The notes under the pieces are model-generated. The model did no database searches, was not told where the DNA came from, and saw nothing but the letters and a program-made list of their open reading frames with translations. Position numbers and translations under genes: made by a program. This document shows, piece by piece, positions 26,281 to 34,592 of a stretch of 34,686 nucleotides of DNA. The stretch lies in contig JAESPQ010000101.1 of assembly GCA_016765535.1 (NCBI GenBank), positions 1 through 34,686 of the forward strand, given 5' to 3'. This DNA is from Alteromonadaceae bacterium. GTDB taxonomy: Bacteria; Pseudomonadota; Gammaproteobacteria; Enterobacterales; Alteromonadaceae. Position 1 is the stretch's first letter; every line of letters begins with the position of its first letter.

Positions 26281-27319
26281 TGAAAACCAAGAGCTAGCCA
26301 TTCCATCAGGTTTTGATGTTGAAAAACTAGATGGTGTGGAAAAAGCAGCAATACTTTTACTGAGTTTATCAGAAGAGGATGCGGCACAAATTTTAAAACA
26401 TTTAGAGCCTAAGCAAGTACAACAAGTAGGTACTGTTATGGCGGCGATGGAGGATTTTACGCAAGAAAAAATTACCGCCGTACATAAGTTATTTATTAAT
26501 GAAATTCAAAATTTTAGTACTATTGGCTTCCAAAGTGAAGATTTTGTGCGTAAAGCGTTAACCGCCGCATTAGGTGAAGATAAAGCCAGTAATTTAATAG
26601 ATCAAATTGTATTAGGTAGTGGAGCGAAAGGGTTAGATTCATTAAAATGGATGGACTCTAAACAAGTGGCTAACATTATTCGTAACGAACATCCGCAAAT
26701 TCAAACTATTGTACTTTCTTATCTAGAAGCCGAGCAGTCAGCAGAAATATTAGCACAATTTACCGAAAAAATTCGTTTAGATTTAATGATGCGTATTGCT
26801 AATTTAGAAGAAGTACAACCCGCAGCATTACAAGAATTAAATGAAATTATGGAAAAACAATTTGCAGGTCAAGCGGGCGCGCAAGCCGCTAAAATGGGCG
26901 GCTTAAAAGCAGCAGCTGACATTATGAACTACCTAGAAAGTAATGTTGAAGGTATGTTGATGGATGCTATTCGTGAACATGATGAAGATATGAGCCAACA
27001 AATTCAAGACTTAATGTTCGTCTTTGAAAATTTAGCCGATGTTGACGACCGTGGTATTCAAGCTATCTTACGTGATGTACAGCAAGACGCCTTAATGAAA
27101 GCCATAAAAGGTGCTGATGAAGCACTTAAAGAAAAAATTCTTAATAATATGTCTAAACGTGCGGCTGAAATGCTACAAGACGATCTTGAGGCCATGGGGC
27201 CTGTGCGCATAAGTGAAGTTGAAGCGGCACAAAAAGAAATTCTTTCAGTGGCTCGTCGATTATCTGACGCGGGTGAAATTATGCTTGGTGGTGGTGGTGG
27301 TGGTGATGAGTTCTTATAA
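26273..27319 (+). CDS. fliG: Flagellar motor switch protein FliG
   Basis: The 348-residue rotor protein couples the MS ring to the stator and the C ring. The N-domain (KLDGVEKAAILLLSLSEEDAA) binds FliF. The middle EHPQIQTIVLSYLE region contacts FliM. The C-domain carries the torque-generating charged helix around KRAAEMLQDDLEAMGPVR, conserved with E. coli. The C-terminal end is a run of glycines (LGGGGGGDEFL). Translational coupling with fliF is likely from the eight-base overlap (ATGAGTGA). Confidence 0.97.
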   Translation: MSDENQELAIPSGFDVEKLDGVEKAAILLLSLSEEDAAQILKHLEPKQVQQVGTVMAAMEDFTQEKITAVHKLFINEIQNFSTIGFQSEDFVRKALTAALGEDKASNLIDQIVLGSGAKGLDSLKWMDSKQVANIIRNEHPQIQTIVLSYLEAEQSAEILAQFTEKIRLDLMMRIANLEEVQPAALQELNEIMEKQFAGQAGAQAAKMGGLKAAADIMNYLESNVEGMLMDAIREHDEDMSQQIQDLMFVFENLADVDDRGIQAILRDVQQDALMKAIKGADEALKEKILNNMSKRAAEMLQDDLEAMGPVRISEVEAAQKEILSVARRLSDAGEIMLGGGGGGDEFL

Positions 27320-27361
27320 AAACTACTTTCATGTTAATTACACCGTTTTAGGCTACCTGTT

Positions 27362-28156
27362 ATGAGAATAAAAAACCAGCAAAATCACGGTATTATTCAT
27401 CCAGATGAAGAAGGTGATTTGAAAACTTGGCCTTTGCCACATGTTGAAGATGAAAAACAACAACTTGATGAACAAGCAACTAACGCATTTGGTCTTAAAA
27501 ATACATGGAAGTATGAACCTCCAGAAGAAACTATTGAAGAGCCTAAACCTTTAACTGCAGAAGAAATTGAAAAAATTCGTCAAGCGGCTTTTGACGAAGG
27601 TTTTAGTCAAGGTAAAGACGAAGGTTTTACACAAGGTCACGAAGAAGGTATTAAAACAGGTCACCAAGAAGGTATTAAAACAGGTCATGAAGAAGGCTTG
27701 GCACAAGGTTTAGCGGCAGCAGAACAACAAATTACCGAGCTAACAACTCAATGGCAAACACTAATTGATAAACTACATACACCATTATTAAATGTTGATA
27801 AAAATGTGGAGCAGCAATTATTTATATTAGTTGAACAGTTAACCGCTGTTATTGTTAGGCATGAAGCAAAAACTAATGCTGATATTATTATGTCAGCTAT
27901 TAGTGAAGCCATAAAAGCACTGCCTGCTCATGATGCGCAAACGCAAATATATCTTCATCCCGATGATATTAAACGTGTAGAAAAAGCGTTTGGTGAAGAA
28001 CATATAAAAACTAGTGGTTGGCGCTTACTCCCCGCACCACAACTTGAAATTGGCGGCTGCCAAGTTGAAAATAGCACTTCTAATATTGATATGCGGATAA
28101 AATCTCGTTTAACCGAGGTTTTGGAACCTTTCTTGCAGAATGCCTTACATCAATAA
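27362..28156 (+). CDS. fliH: Flagellar export ATPase regulator FliH
   Basis: The 264-residue protein dimerises, holds the ATPase FliI inactive and links it to the C ring. Residues 78-117 are five tandem octapeptides of the form [E/D/Q]-E-G-x-x-x-G-x, placing ten glycines exactly four residues apart (80 to 116), the GxxxG helix-packing ladder known for FliH. The C-terminal domain (about 135-264) has the vacuolar-ATPase E-subunit-like fold with EQLTAVIVRHEAKTNADII and the end LTEVLEPFL. A 14-bp tandem repeat begins at its last codons. Confidence 0.93.
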   Translation: MRIKNQQNHGIIHPDEEGDLKTWPLPHVEDEKQQLDEQATNAFGLKNTWKYEPPEETIEEPKPLTAEEIEKIRQAAFDEGFSQGKDEGFTQGHEEGIKTGHQEGIKTGHEEGLAQGLAAAEQQITELTTQWQTLIDKLHTPLLNVDKNVEQQLFILVEQLTAVIVRHEAKTNADIIMSAISEAIKALPAHDAQTQIYLHPDDIKRVEKAFGEEHIKTSGWRLLPAPQLEIGGCQVENSTSNIDMRIKSRLTEVLEPFLQNALHQ

Positions 28157-28199
28157 GTTTACATCAATAAATTTACGCCAATAACTTGGCGCTAATAAC
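28145..28199. repeat. Degenerate 14-bp tandem repeat at the end of fliH
   Basis: Four copies of about 14 bp lie end to end: TTACATCAATAAG, TTTACATCAATAAA, TTTACGCCAATAAC, TTGGCGCTAATAAC. The first overlaps the fliH stop. The last two contain the hairpin CGCCAA-TAAC-TTGGCG (28176-28191), without a T tract. Confidence 0.7.
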
Positions 28200-28259
28200 T
28201 TCAAAGTATAGTTAACGCGATAGAATTAGCACGTTGTTAAAAATACTTGGTTAAAAAAT

Positions 28260-29612
28260 ATGAATAATAGTAGCTCTCTTTGCGCACGACTAAAAAAAAG
28301 CCAGAATTTTATTCATCCACAACCGACTGTTGTTGCGGGGCGTTTGGTACGTGTTGTTGGTTTAACGCTTGAGGCCGTTGGTGTTAGAGCGCCAGTGGGA
28401 AGTCAGTGTTTAGTTGAAACGTCTCAAGGCGATTTAATTGCTGAAGTTGTCGGCTTTGCCCAAGAAAAAATATTTTTAATGCCCGAGCAAAGTTTACGTG
28501 GTGTTATGCCAGGAGCACGAGTAGTACCTATTGGTAAAAAATATTCAATTCCATTAAGCATGGATTTACTCGGACGAGTTATTGACGGTGTAGGTAAACC
28601 GCTTGATGGCAAAGGACCGTTAAAAAATAGCGATGATTATCATTATGATGCTAGTCCTAAAAATCCCTTATTACGCCGAGCGATAACCGAACCTTTAGAT
28701 GTTGGTGTACGTGCTATCAATAGCTTTTTAACCATAGGTAAAGGGCAACGTATGGGCTTATTTGCGGGCTCAGGTGTAGGTAAAAGTGTTTTGTTGGGCA
28801 TGATGACGCGTGGTACCAATGCCGATGTAGTGGTCGTTGGCTTAGTAGGTGAGCGTGGTCGTGAAGTTAAAGAATTTATTGAAGAAATTTTAGGTGAAAA
28901 GGGACGTGAACGCGCTGTTGTGGTCGCCGCTCCTGCAGATAATTCACCGTTAATGCGTTTAAAAGGTTGTGAAACTGCGGTACAAATTAGTGAATACTTT
29001 CGCGATCAAGGGTTAAATGTTTTATTACTACTTGACTCTATTACTCGTTATGCACAAGCACAGCGCGAAATAGCCCTTGCGGTTGGTGAGCCGCCAGCGA
29101 CTAAAGGCTATCCGCCGTCAGTGTTCTCAAAATTACCACAATTGGTTGAACGCGCAGGTAATGGTGGTGAAGGCCAAGGTTCTATCACTGCTTTTTACAC
29201 CGTTTTAACCGAAGGTGATGATTTACAAGACCCTATTGCCGATGCTGCACGCGCTATTTTAGATGGCCATATTGTATTATCACGAGAGCTTGCCGATGGC
29301 GGGCACTATCCTGCAGTTGATATCGAATCTTCAATTAGCAGGGTAATGCCGATGGTGACGAGTGATGAACACCAACAATTAGTTAGGCAACTACGACAAA
29401 CTTATGCTTTATATCAACAAAATAAAGATCTTATTGCTATTGGCGCTTACACCAAAGGCAATGATCCGCGTATCGACCAAGCAATTAATTTAATGCCCGT
29501 GATCAACTTTTTCTTACAACAAGGTATGAAAGAAGTGATCCCCTATGATCAAAGTTTAGCGCAATTGCAAGAAATTATTGCGGCAGGACAAGCGCAAGCG
29601 AATGCAAATTAA
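28260..29612 (+). CDS. fliI: Flagellum-specific export ATPase FliI
   Basis: The 450-residue F1-beta-like ATPase energises export of flagellar proteins. Walker A is AGSGVGKS (169-176), the catalytic glutamate E198 is in GLVGERGRE, and Walker B LLLLD ends at D259, followed by SITRYAQAQREIALAVGEPP. The family insert YPPSVFSKLPQLVERAG is present. It starts 103 bp after fliH, with no clear ribosome site before the ATG. Confidence 0.97.
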   Translation: MNNSSSLCARLKKSQNFIHPQPTVVAGRLVRVVGLTLEAVGVRAPVGSQCLVETSQGDLIAEVVGFAQEKIFLMPEQSLRGVMPGARVVPIGKKYSIPLSMDLLGRVIDGVGKPLDGKGPLKNSDDYHYDASPKNPLLRRAITEPLDVGVRAINSFLTIGKGQRMGLFAGSGVGKSVLLGMMTRGTNADVVVVGLVGERGREVKEFIEEILGEKGRERAVVVAAPADNSPLMRLKGCETAVQISEYFRDQGLNVLLLLDSITRYAQAQREIALAVGEPPATKGYPPSVFSKLPQLVERAGNGGEGQGSITAFYTVLTEGDDLQDPIADAARAILDGHIVLSRELADGGHYPAVDIESSISRVMPMVTSDEHQQLVRQLRQTYALYQQNKDLIAIGAYTKGNDPRIDQAINLMPVINFFLQQGMKEVIPYDQSLAQLQEIIAAGQAQANAN

Positions 29613-29645
29613 ATGGTTAAGTTAACGTGCTTTGGGAAATAAATT

Positions 29646-30086
29646 ATGGCCAACAAACAATTAGTAATACTGTTGCGTTTTGAAAAAGAAAAAGAACAGC
29701 AAAGAGCACAAGAATTACAAACTGCGGAACAAGCTTATCAAGATAATTTATCGCGTTTGTCTAGCATTGGTGATTTTAGGTTGGAATATATGAAAAAAGT
29801 GCAGCAGCGCTCGTTAGAAGGAATAGATAGCGCAACTTATGGGCATTATCATGCGTTTATCAATAAACTTGATAACGCATCGGGGCAAATTGAAATAGCG
29901 ATAAAACAAGCACAAGCGTTAGCACAACAATGCAAACAACAATGGCTATTGCAGCATCAAAAAGTGAAAGCGGTAGAATTATTATTAAGTAAACAACAAC
30001 AAAAACTGGCATTAATTGCCGCTAAAAAAGAACAAAAAATGTTTGACGAAATAGCCACGCAACAATTTGTTCGCCGTCATTATTAA
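29646..30086 (+). CDS. fliJ: Flagellar export protein FliJ
   Basis: The 146-residue, highly charged, coiled-coil protein is rich in glutamine, lysine and glutamate. Its size, two long helices and place between fliI and fliK identify it as FliJ, which sits in the FliI hexamer and binds FlhA. The N-terminal RFEKEKEQQRAQELQTAEQAYQ fits the family. GGGAAA precedes the ATG. Confidence 0.92.
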   Translation: MANKQLVILLRFEKEKEQQRAQELQTAEQAYQDNLSRLSSIGDFRLEYMKKVQQRSLEGIDSATYGHYHAFINKLDNASGQIEIAIKQAQALAQQCKQQWLLQHQKVKAVELLLSKQQQKLALIAAKKEQKMFDEIATQQFVRRHY

Positions 30087-30165
30087 CGTGTTTCACTTTA
30101 TTAAGTTACTGGCAAATGCTCCTTAGTGTTTTTTAAATTCTATAATTTAGCTATAACATTTAAAA

Positions 30166-30181
30166 TGGACTGTTTTTTGCT
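30166..30181 (+). promoter_or_regulatory. Possible sigma54 promoter for fliK
   Basis: TGGACTGTTTTTTGCT has GG and GC 10 bp apart and a perfect TTGCT half, but the -24 half is weak. The 178-bp gap between fliJ and fliK, the second largest after fliE, leaves room for a promoter. Confidence 0.45.
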
Positions 30182-30264
30182 TGTTTATATTCTAACTATA
30201 AATATCAGTTATTAAGTTGTTTATTTAATCATTGTTTTTGTTTATTACCGCAAGAGAAATTATT

Positions 30265-32376
30265 ATGGAAAAAGTGAGCTCATTACCTATTGATTTAGGT
30301 AAAAGTACAGATTTTAAAAGCGTTAGCTTTACATCGGTTTATAATAATAAAGAGAATAATCGTGCTTTTTCACAAGAGTTGAATAAGCAAATGTTTAGCG
30401 GCAACAGCGGCAATAACAATAATACTAACGGCAACCGAGAACGCCCAACAACGATTAATGAAGCGCGCAGAACAGATAATAACAAGCGTACGGCGCAAAA
30501 TAGAGCGACAAAAAATAGGATCGAAGATAATCGCGTGGCAGATCAGCGAGCTAAAGATAAACGAACACTAGAAAATAGGGCGAGTAATGATCCGTCGATA
30601 AAAATTAAAACAGTTGATAATAAATCCACAGTAAATCCAGTGATTAATCGCAAATCTTCAATGCAAAAAATAACAGAGCAAAAATCAACTATTACCAAAA
30701 ATGATGATAATAAAGTTGCCATACAGAAAAATAAACAAGTAGCGAATAAAGATAATAGCGAAAAACAAGCACCGCTTAATGAGTTAGCTAATGAACAAAC
30801 GTCTAAGTCAGCGCCGAAAAAGCAGCTTGATAATAAACGAGCTACGCTCGACACTAAAGACGAAAAATTAACGGAGTCTGAGCAGTTAATTGCCTTATTA
30901 CAAAATGCAGAAAAAACGTTAGTGCCTACATCCTTACCAACAGCGCAGGGAGGTGATTCTGCTAGTAAAGCAATTAGTGATGAAGTCACTGCAAGTAATA
31001 CTACTGGAGATGATGGTGTAGCGGGGCAAAAAAATGATGCGGCCATTATGGCAGCCTTATTAGCAAAAATTAATGGTGAAAACCCACAATTATCTTCCGA
31101 CACTATCGACAATAATAAAAATACTGAGTTGTTGCAGCAATTAAGTCTATTGACAAATAATAGCGTACAAAAAAATCAAGCTAATAATATCAGTGAATTA
31201 GCTTCTTTAACGGCAAAAGCACAACAACTTGATAGTAATAATTTACCAGATGAACCATTACAACCAACGGATGAAAATGGTCAAGCACTAAGTGAAGCAG
31301 AATTAGTTAAATTTTTACAAGATAAATTATTAATAGATAAATCATTCAGCCCACAAGAGGTAGAACAAGCGCTTAAAACCTATTTAGATAGTAAAGCTGG
31401 CAGTGAAGAAAAAGCCTTAGATGGTAAGTTGGTGAATGCGTTAGGGAATAAATTTGGTAGTGACGGGGTAAGTAGTGAAGAACTAGGTAGTGAAAGTTTG
31501 AGTGACAAGGCGCTTAAAAGGGCAAACGACTTGTTAAAAACATTACAGCTTAATGCAGATAACAAATCAGTTAATGCACAAAAACCTGTACCGGCAGAGT
31601 TAACCGCAGCTGCAAATATCACAAAACAAAATATACAAACCGACGCAGAGCTTAATCGTCTAGTAAATGCGAGTGATGATGCTAGTGAAAGTGATGAACA
31701 AGATATTTCTATTGAACAATTAGTTTCTGCTGATGTGAATAAAGCTGATGCGGCTAAGCAAATAAGTAGCAATTTGGCTGGCGCGTCATTAACTGATATA
31801 ACAGCTAATATGGGCAGTAATTTAGCGGGTGAAAAAGTCTCTAGCAATGATTATACTAAAGAAGAATTACAAAATATTCAAACACTGCAGGCGATGACTA
31901 ATAAAATAAGCGACGTTAATGCACAAAAACTAGACAGTGTTAACCGTGTTGAAACCCTTGCTATTCATCGAAAAGATTTTACTAGCGCACTGCAAGATAA
32001 AGTAATGGTGTTGGTACAACAAAAAATTAGACAAGTTGATATTCGTTTAGATCCGCCAGAATTAGGTTCAATGCAAATTCGTCTAAATTTGCAAAATGAA
32101 CAAGCAAGCATACATTTTATTGTGCAAAATCAGCAAGCGAAAGAAATATTAGATCAAAATATGCCAAAACTTAGAGAAATGTTAGCAGAACAAGGCGTTA
32201 ATGTTGGCGATGCCAACGTTGGGCATCGTAATGAACAAACAAATGATCATAATGAACAAGGTCAGTTTACCCAACAGGGTAATGGCTTTGTTGGTGAAGA
32301 TATTGACGGTTCAGTACAAGTATTAACCGCGAGTTTAACTAAAGAACCAAGTGTTGGTGTTGATTATTATGCGTGA
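30265..32376 (+). CDS. fliK: Flagellar hook-length control protein FliK
   Basis: The 703-residue secreted ruler measures the hook and switches export specificity. Only the C-terminal domain (about 580-660) is conserved: RQVDIRLDPPELGSMQIRL and VQNQQAKEILDQNMPKLREML are the Flg_hook core. The remaining 570 residues are low-complexity, rich in N, K, A, S, Q and E and probably disordered. Residues 75-109 are seven tandem pentapeptides starting with arginine. I chose the ATG at 30265 because AAGAGAA precedes it; an ATG 11 codons upstream has no ribosome site. The protein is longer than E. coli FliK (375) but such lengths are usual in marine genera. Confidence 0.93.
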   Translation: MEKVSSLPIDLGKSTDFKSVSFTSVYNNKENNRAFSQELNKQMFSGNSGNNNNTNGNRERPTTINEARRTDNNKRTAQNRATKNRIEDNRVADQRAKDKRTLENRASNDPSIKIKTVDNKSTVNPVINRKSSMQKITEQKSTITKNDDNKVAIQKNKQVANKDNSEKQAPLNELANEQTSKSAPKKQLDNKRATLDTKDEKLTESEQLIALLQNAEKTLVPTSLPTAQGGDSASKAISDEVTASNTTGDDGVAGQKNDAAIMAALLAKINGENPQLSSDTIDNNKNTELLQQLSLLTNNSVQKNQANNISELASLTAKAQQLDSNNLPDEPLQPTDENGQALSEAELVKFLQDKLLIDKSFSPQEVEQALKTYLDSKAGSEEKALDGKLVNALGNKFGSDGVSSEELGSESLSDKALKRANDLLKTLQLNADNKSVNAQKPVPAELTAAANITKQNIQTDAELNRLVNASDDASESDEQDISIEQLVSADVNKADAAKQISSNLAGASLTDITANMGSNLAGEKVSSNDYTKEELQNIQTLQAMTNKISDVNAQKLDSVNRVETLAIHRKDFTSALQDKVMVLVQQKIRQVDIRLDPPELGSMQIRLNLQNEQASIHFIVQNQQAKEILDQNMPKLREMLAEQGVNVGDANVGHRNEQTNDHNEQGQFTQQGNGFVGEDIDGSVQVLTASLTKEPSVGVDYYA

Positions 32377-32527
32377 AAATAGGGATAACGTATAAAAGCG
32401 ATGAATAACTGCTCAAAAGATAGTCATAACCACGTAAAAGAGCGTAAAAATGTTGGCTAAATAGCTTTTCAAGGATATAGTTTAACTACAGGTAAATTTA
32501 TAGATTTATACATTTTAAGGTTTTGAT

Positions 32528-33085
32528 ATGGCTGATGATAAAGCGAAAGATAAAGCAAAAGATAAAGAGCTTGAGTTAGAAGAACCGAAAAAAAGTAAAA
32601 AAATGATTATTATAATCGCTGCAGTTGTGGTTTTAGCTGCTGGCGGTGGTGGTGCTTTTTTCTTTCTGGGCGGAAACGATAAACCTGCACCAGTAGAAAA
32701 TAGTGCTAGTGCTAGCGAAGGTGATACTGCAGGGGCAGTCGAAGAAAGTAGTAGTGTTGATATGGGAAATGCAATATATGTCCCTATGCCAAGACCTTTT
32801 CGTTTTAACATTCCGGGGACTGTGCGTGATCGTTTTGTGGAAATACGCGTGCAATTATTAGTGCGTAGTAGCGATCAAGAAGAAACCGCGAAAAAGCATA
32901 TTCCATTGATTGAAAGTACGTTATTAGGGGTATTTTCACAAACCAATGCCGACGATTTAGCGACCAGTGTCGGTAAAGCGTCATTAAAACAAAAAGCGCT
33001 GGCCGCAGTGCAACAAGAAATGAAAGATGTTGCCGATGAAAAAATTGTTGAAAAAGTGCTGTTTACTGGTTTTGTAATGCAGTAA
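32528..33085 (+). CDS. fliL: Flagellar basal body-associated protein FliL
   Basis: The 185-residue protein has a lysine- and glutamate-rich cytoplasmic start, one membrane helix at about 26-48, a serine- and glutamate-rich linker and a periplasmic stomatin-like domain from about 80. FliL rings surround the stator and raise torque. The end VLFTGFVMQ is the family C-terminus. AAGG lies eight bases before the ATG. It is separated from fliM by a long repeat-filled gap. Confidence 0.95.
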   Translation: MADDKAKDKAKDKELELEEPKKSKKMIIIIAAVVVLAAGGGGAFFFLGGNDKPAPVENSASASEGDTAGAVEESSSVDMGNAIYVPMPRPFRFNIPGTVRDRFVEIRVQLLVRSSDQEETAKKHIPLIESTLLGVFSQTNADDLATSVGKASLKQKALAAVQQEMKDVADEKIVEKVLFTGFVMQ

Positions 33086-33483
33086 TAGCACAAAAATTAA
33101 ATTACATTAGCTCTGTTGTACTTAACTGTTGTGCTATGAATAATTGTGGTATGAAATTTTTGTAGTTGGGCTTTAGCCCATCAATATTAACGGCATGAAT
33201 GTCGACCTACAAGGTATTGTATTGTGCTATGAATAATTGTGGTATGAAATTTTTGTAGGATGGGCTTTAGCCCATCAATATTAACGGCATGAATGCCGAC
33301 CTACAAGGTATTGTATTGTGCTATGAATAATTGTGGTATGAAATTTTTGTAGGTTGGGCTTTAGCCCATCAATATTAACGGCATGAATGTCGACCTACAA
33401 GGTATTGTATTTACATTGTTTATTGGGCTAACAACAATAAAAGGGAACATAGCCATTACCTTAATAACTAAAGAGAATATCCA
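33086..33483. other. fliL-fliM intergenic region
   Basis: The 398 bp contain no gene. About 280 bp are the tandem array described separately; the rest is AT-rich leader sequence for fliM. I see no sigma54 match or T-tract terminator here. Confidence 0.7.
33129..33409. repeat. Three tandem 93-94 bp units each carrying a REP doublet
   Basis: The units start at 33129, 33222 and 33316 and are nearly identical. Each has about 31 bp of leader starting TTGTGCTATGAATAATTG, then a 53-54 bp doublet bounded by TTGTAGG and CCTACAA. The doublet has two inner hairpins, GGGCTTTAGCCC and CGGCATGAATGTCG (a perfect CGGCATGAATGCCG in unit 2), so each can fold as a three-way junction. Unit 1 has lost one G (TGTAGTTGGG). 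Confidence 0.9.
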
Positions 33484-34551
33484 GTGAGTGATTTGTTATC
33501 ACAAGACGAAATTGATGCGCTATTACATGGTGTTGATGATGTTGAAGAAGAAGAAGTTGAAGAAGAGGTTGCCAGTGCCGAGGGTACTAGCGATTACGAC
33601 TTTTCGTCTCAAGATCGTATTGTTCGTGGCCGCATGCCGACGCTGGAAATGGTTAATGAACGTTTTGCTCGCCATTTGAGAATTAGTTTATTTAATATGA
33701 TGCGTCGTACTGCAGAGGTATCAATAAACGGTATTCAAATGATCAAGTTTGGTGAGTATGTGCATACCTTATTTGTTCCTACTAGCTTGAATATGGTGCG
33801 TTTTCGTCCATTAAAAGGTACAGCGTTAATCACCATGGAAGCGCGCTTAGTATTTATTTTAGTGGATAACTTTTTTGGTGGAGATGGTCGTTATCATGCC
33901 AAAATTGAAGGGCGTGAATTTACGCCTACTGAACGCCGAATAATTCAAATGTTACTTAAAATAGTCTTTGAAGATTATAAAGAAGCTTGGTCGCCAGTTA
34001 TGGATGTGTCATTTGAATATTTAGACTCAGAAGTTAACCCGTCTATGGCTAATATTGTTAGCCCAACCGAAGTGGTGGTGATCAGTTCTTTTCATATTGA
34101 ACTAGATGGCGGCGGCGGTGATTTTCATATTGCTTTACCCTATTCAATGCTCGAACCTATTCGTGAACTACTTGACGCTGGTGTACAAAGTGATAAAGAA
34201 GATACCGATATGCGGTGGTCTAAAGCACTTCGTGATGAAATTATGGATGTGCCCGTAGAATTATCAACAAAATTTTTAGAAGTAGAGTTAACCTTAGAAA
34301 AAATAATGAATCTAAAAGAAGGTGATATAATTCCGATTGAAATGCCGGATACCTTAACGGTATTAATAGAAGATTTACCAACGTTTAGAGCTAAATTAGG
34401 GCGTAGTCGAGATAATATCGCGCTGAAAATCGAATCAAAAATTAAACGACCAGAATCAGTTAAAAATGAATTAACCATCTTAACGAAAGGCGGTAAACGT
34501 TTAGACAACGATGCCGAGTTACAATTACTTGAAGACGATTTTGATTATTAA
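33484..34551 (+). CDS. fliM: Flagellar motor switch protein FliM, GTG start
   Basis: The 355-residue C-ring protein switches rotation when phospho-CheY binds. The N-terminal SDLLSQDEIDALLHGV is the CheY-binding segment. The middle domain has the conserved GGDGRYH motif, and the C-terminal SpoA domain pairs with FliN. A glutamate-rich linker (EEEEVEEEVASAEG) follows the CheY site. The start is GTG at 33484, eight bases after AAAGAG. fliN should lie beyond the right edge. Confidence 0.97.
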   Translation: MSDLLSQDEIDALLHGVDDVEEEEVEEEVASAEGTSDYDFSSQDRIVRGRMPTLEMVNERFARHLRISLFNMMRRTAEVSINGIQMIKFGEYVHTLFVPTSLNMVRFRPLKGTALITMEARLVFILVDNFFGGDGRYHAKIEGREFTPTERRIIQMLLKIVFEDYKEAWSPVMDVSFEYLDSEVNPSMANIVSPTEVVVISSFHIELDGGGGDFHIALPYSMLEPIRELLDAGVQSDKEDTDMRWSKALRDEIMDVPVELSTKFLEVELTLEKIMNLKEGDIIPIEMPDTLTVLIEDLPTFRAKLGRSRDNIALKIESKIKRPESVKNELTILTKGGKRLDNDAELQLLEDDFDY

Positions 34552-34592
34552 AATAAGGGGACTGGTCAAATAGCTATATTTTAGGGTAACAC

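Noticed and set aside
30543-31847. Two long minus-strand reading frames (30543-31112 and 31380-31847) antisense to fliK
   Set aside because: They mirror the low-complexity, codon-biased fliK sequence, are rich in S, L and A, resemble no family and lack ribosome sites. The plus-strand fliK frame is continuous and ends in a recognisable Flg_hook domain.
32457-32475. TTGGCTAAATAGC as a sigma54 promoter for fliL
   Set aside because: GG and GC are only seven bases apart instead of ten.
33129-33409. Three regularly spaced repeats as a possible CRISPR array
   Set aside because: The units are contiguous 93-94 bp copies with no unique spacers and no cas genes nearby; each contains a REP-type hairpin pair.
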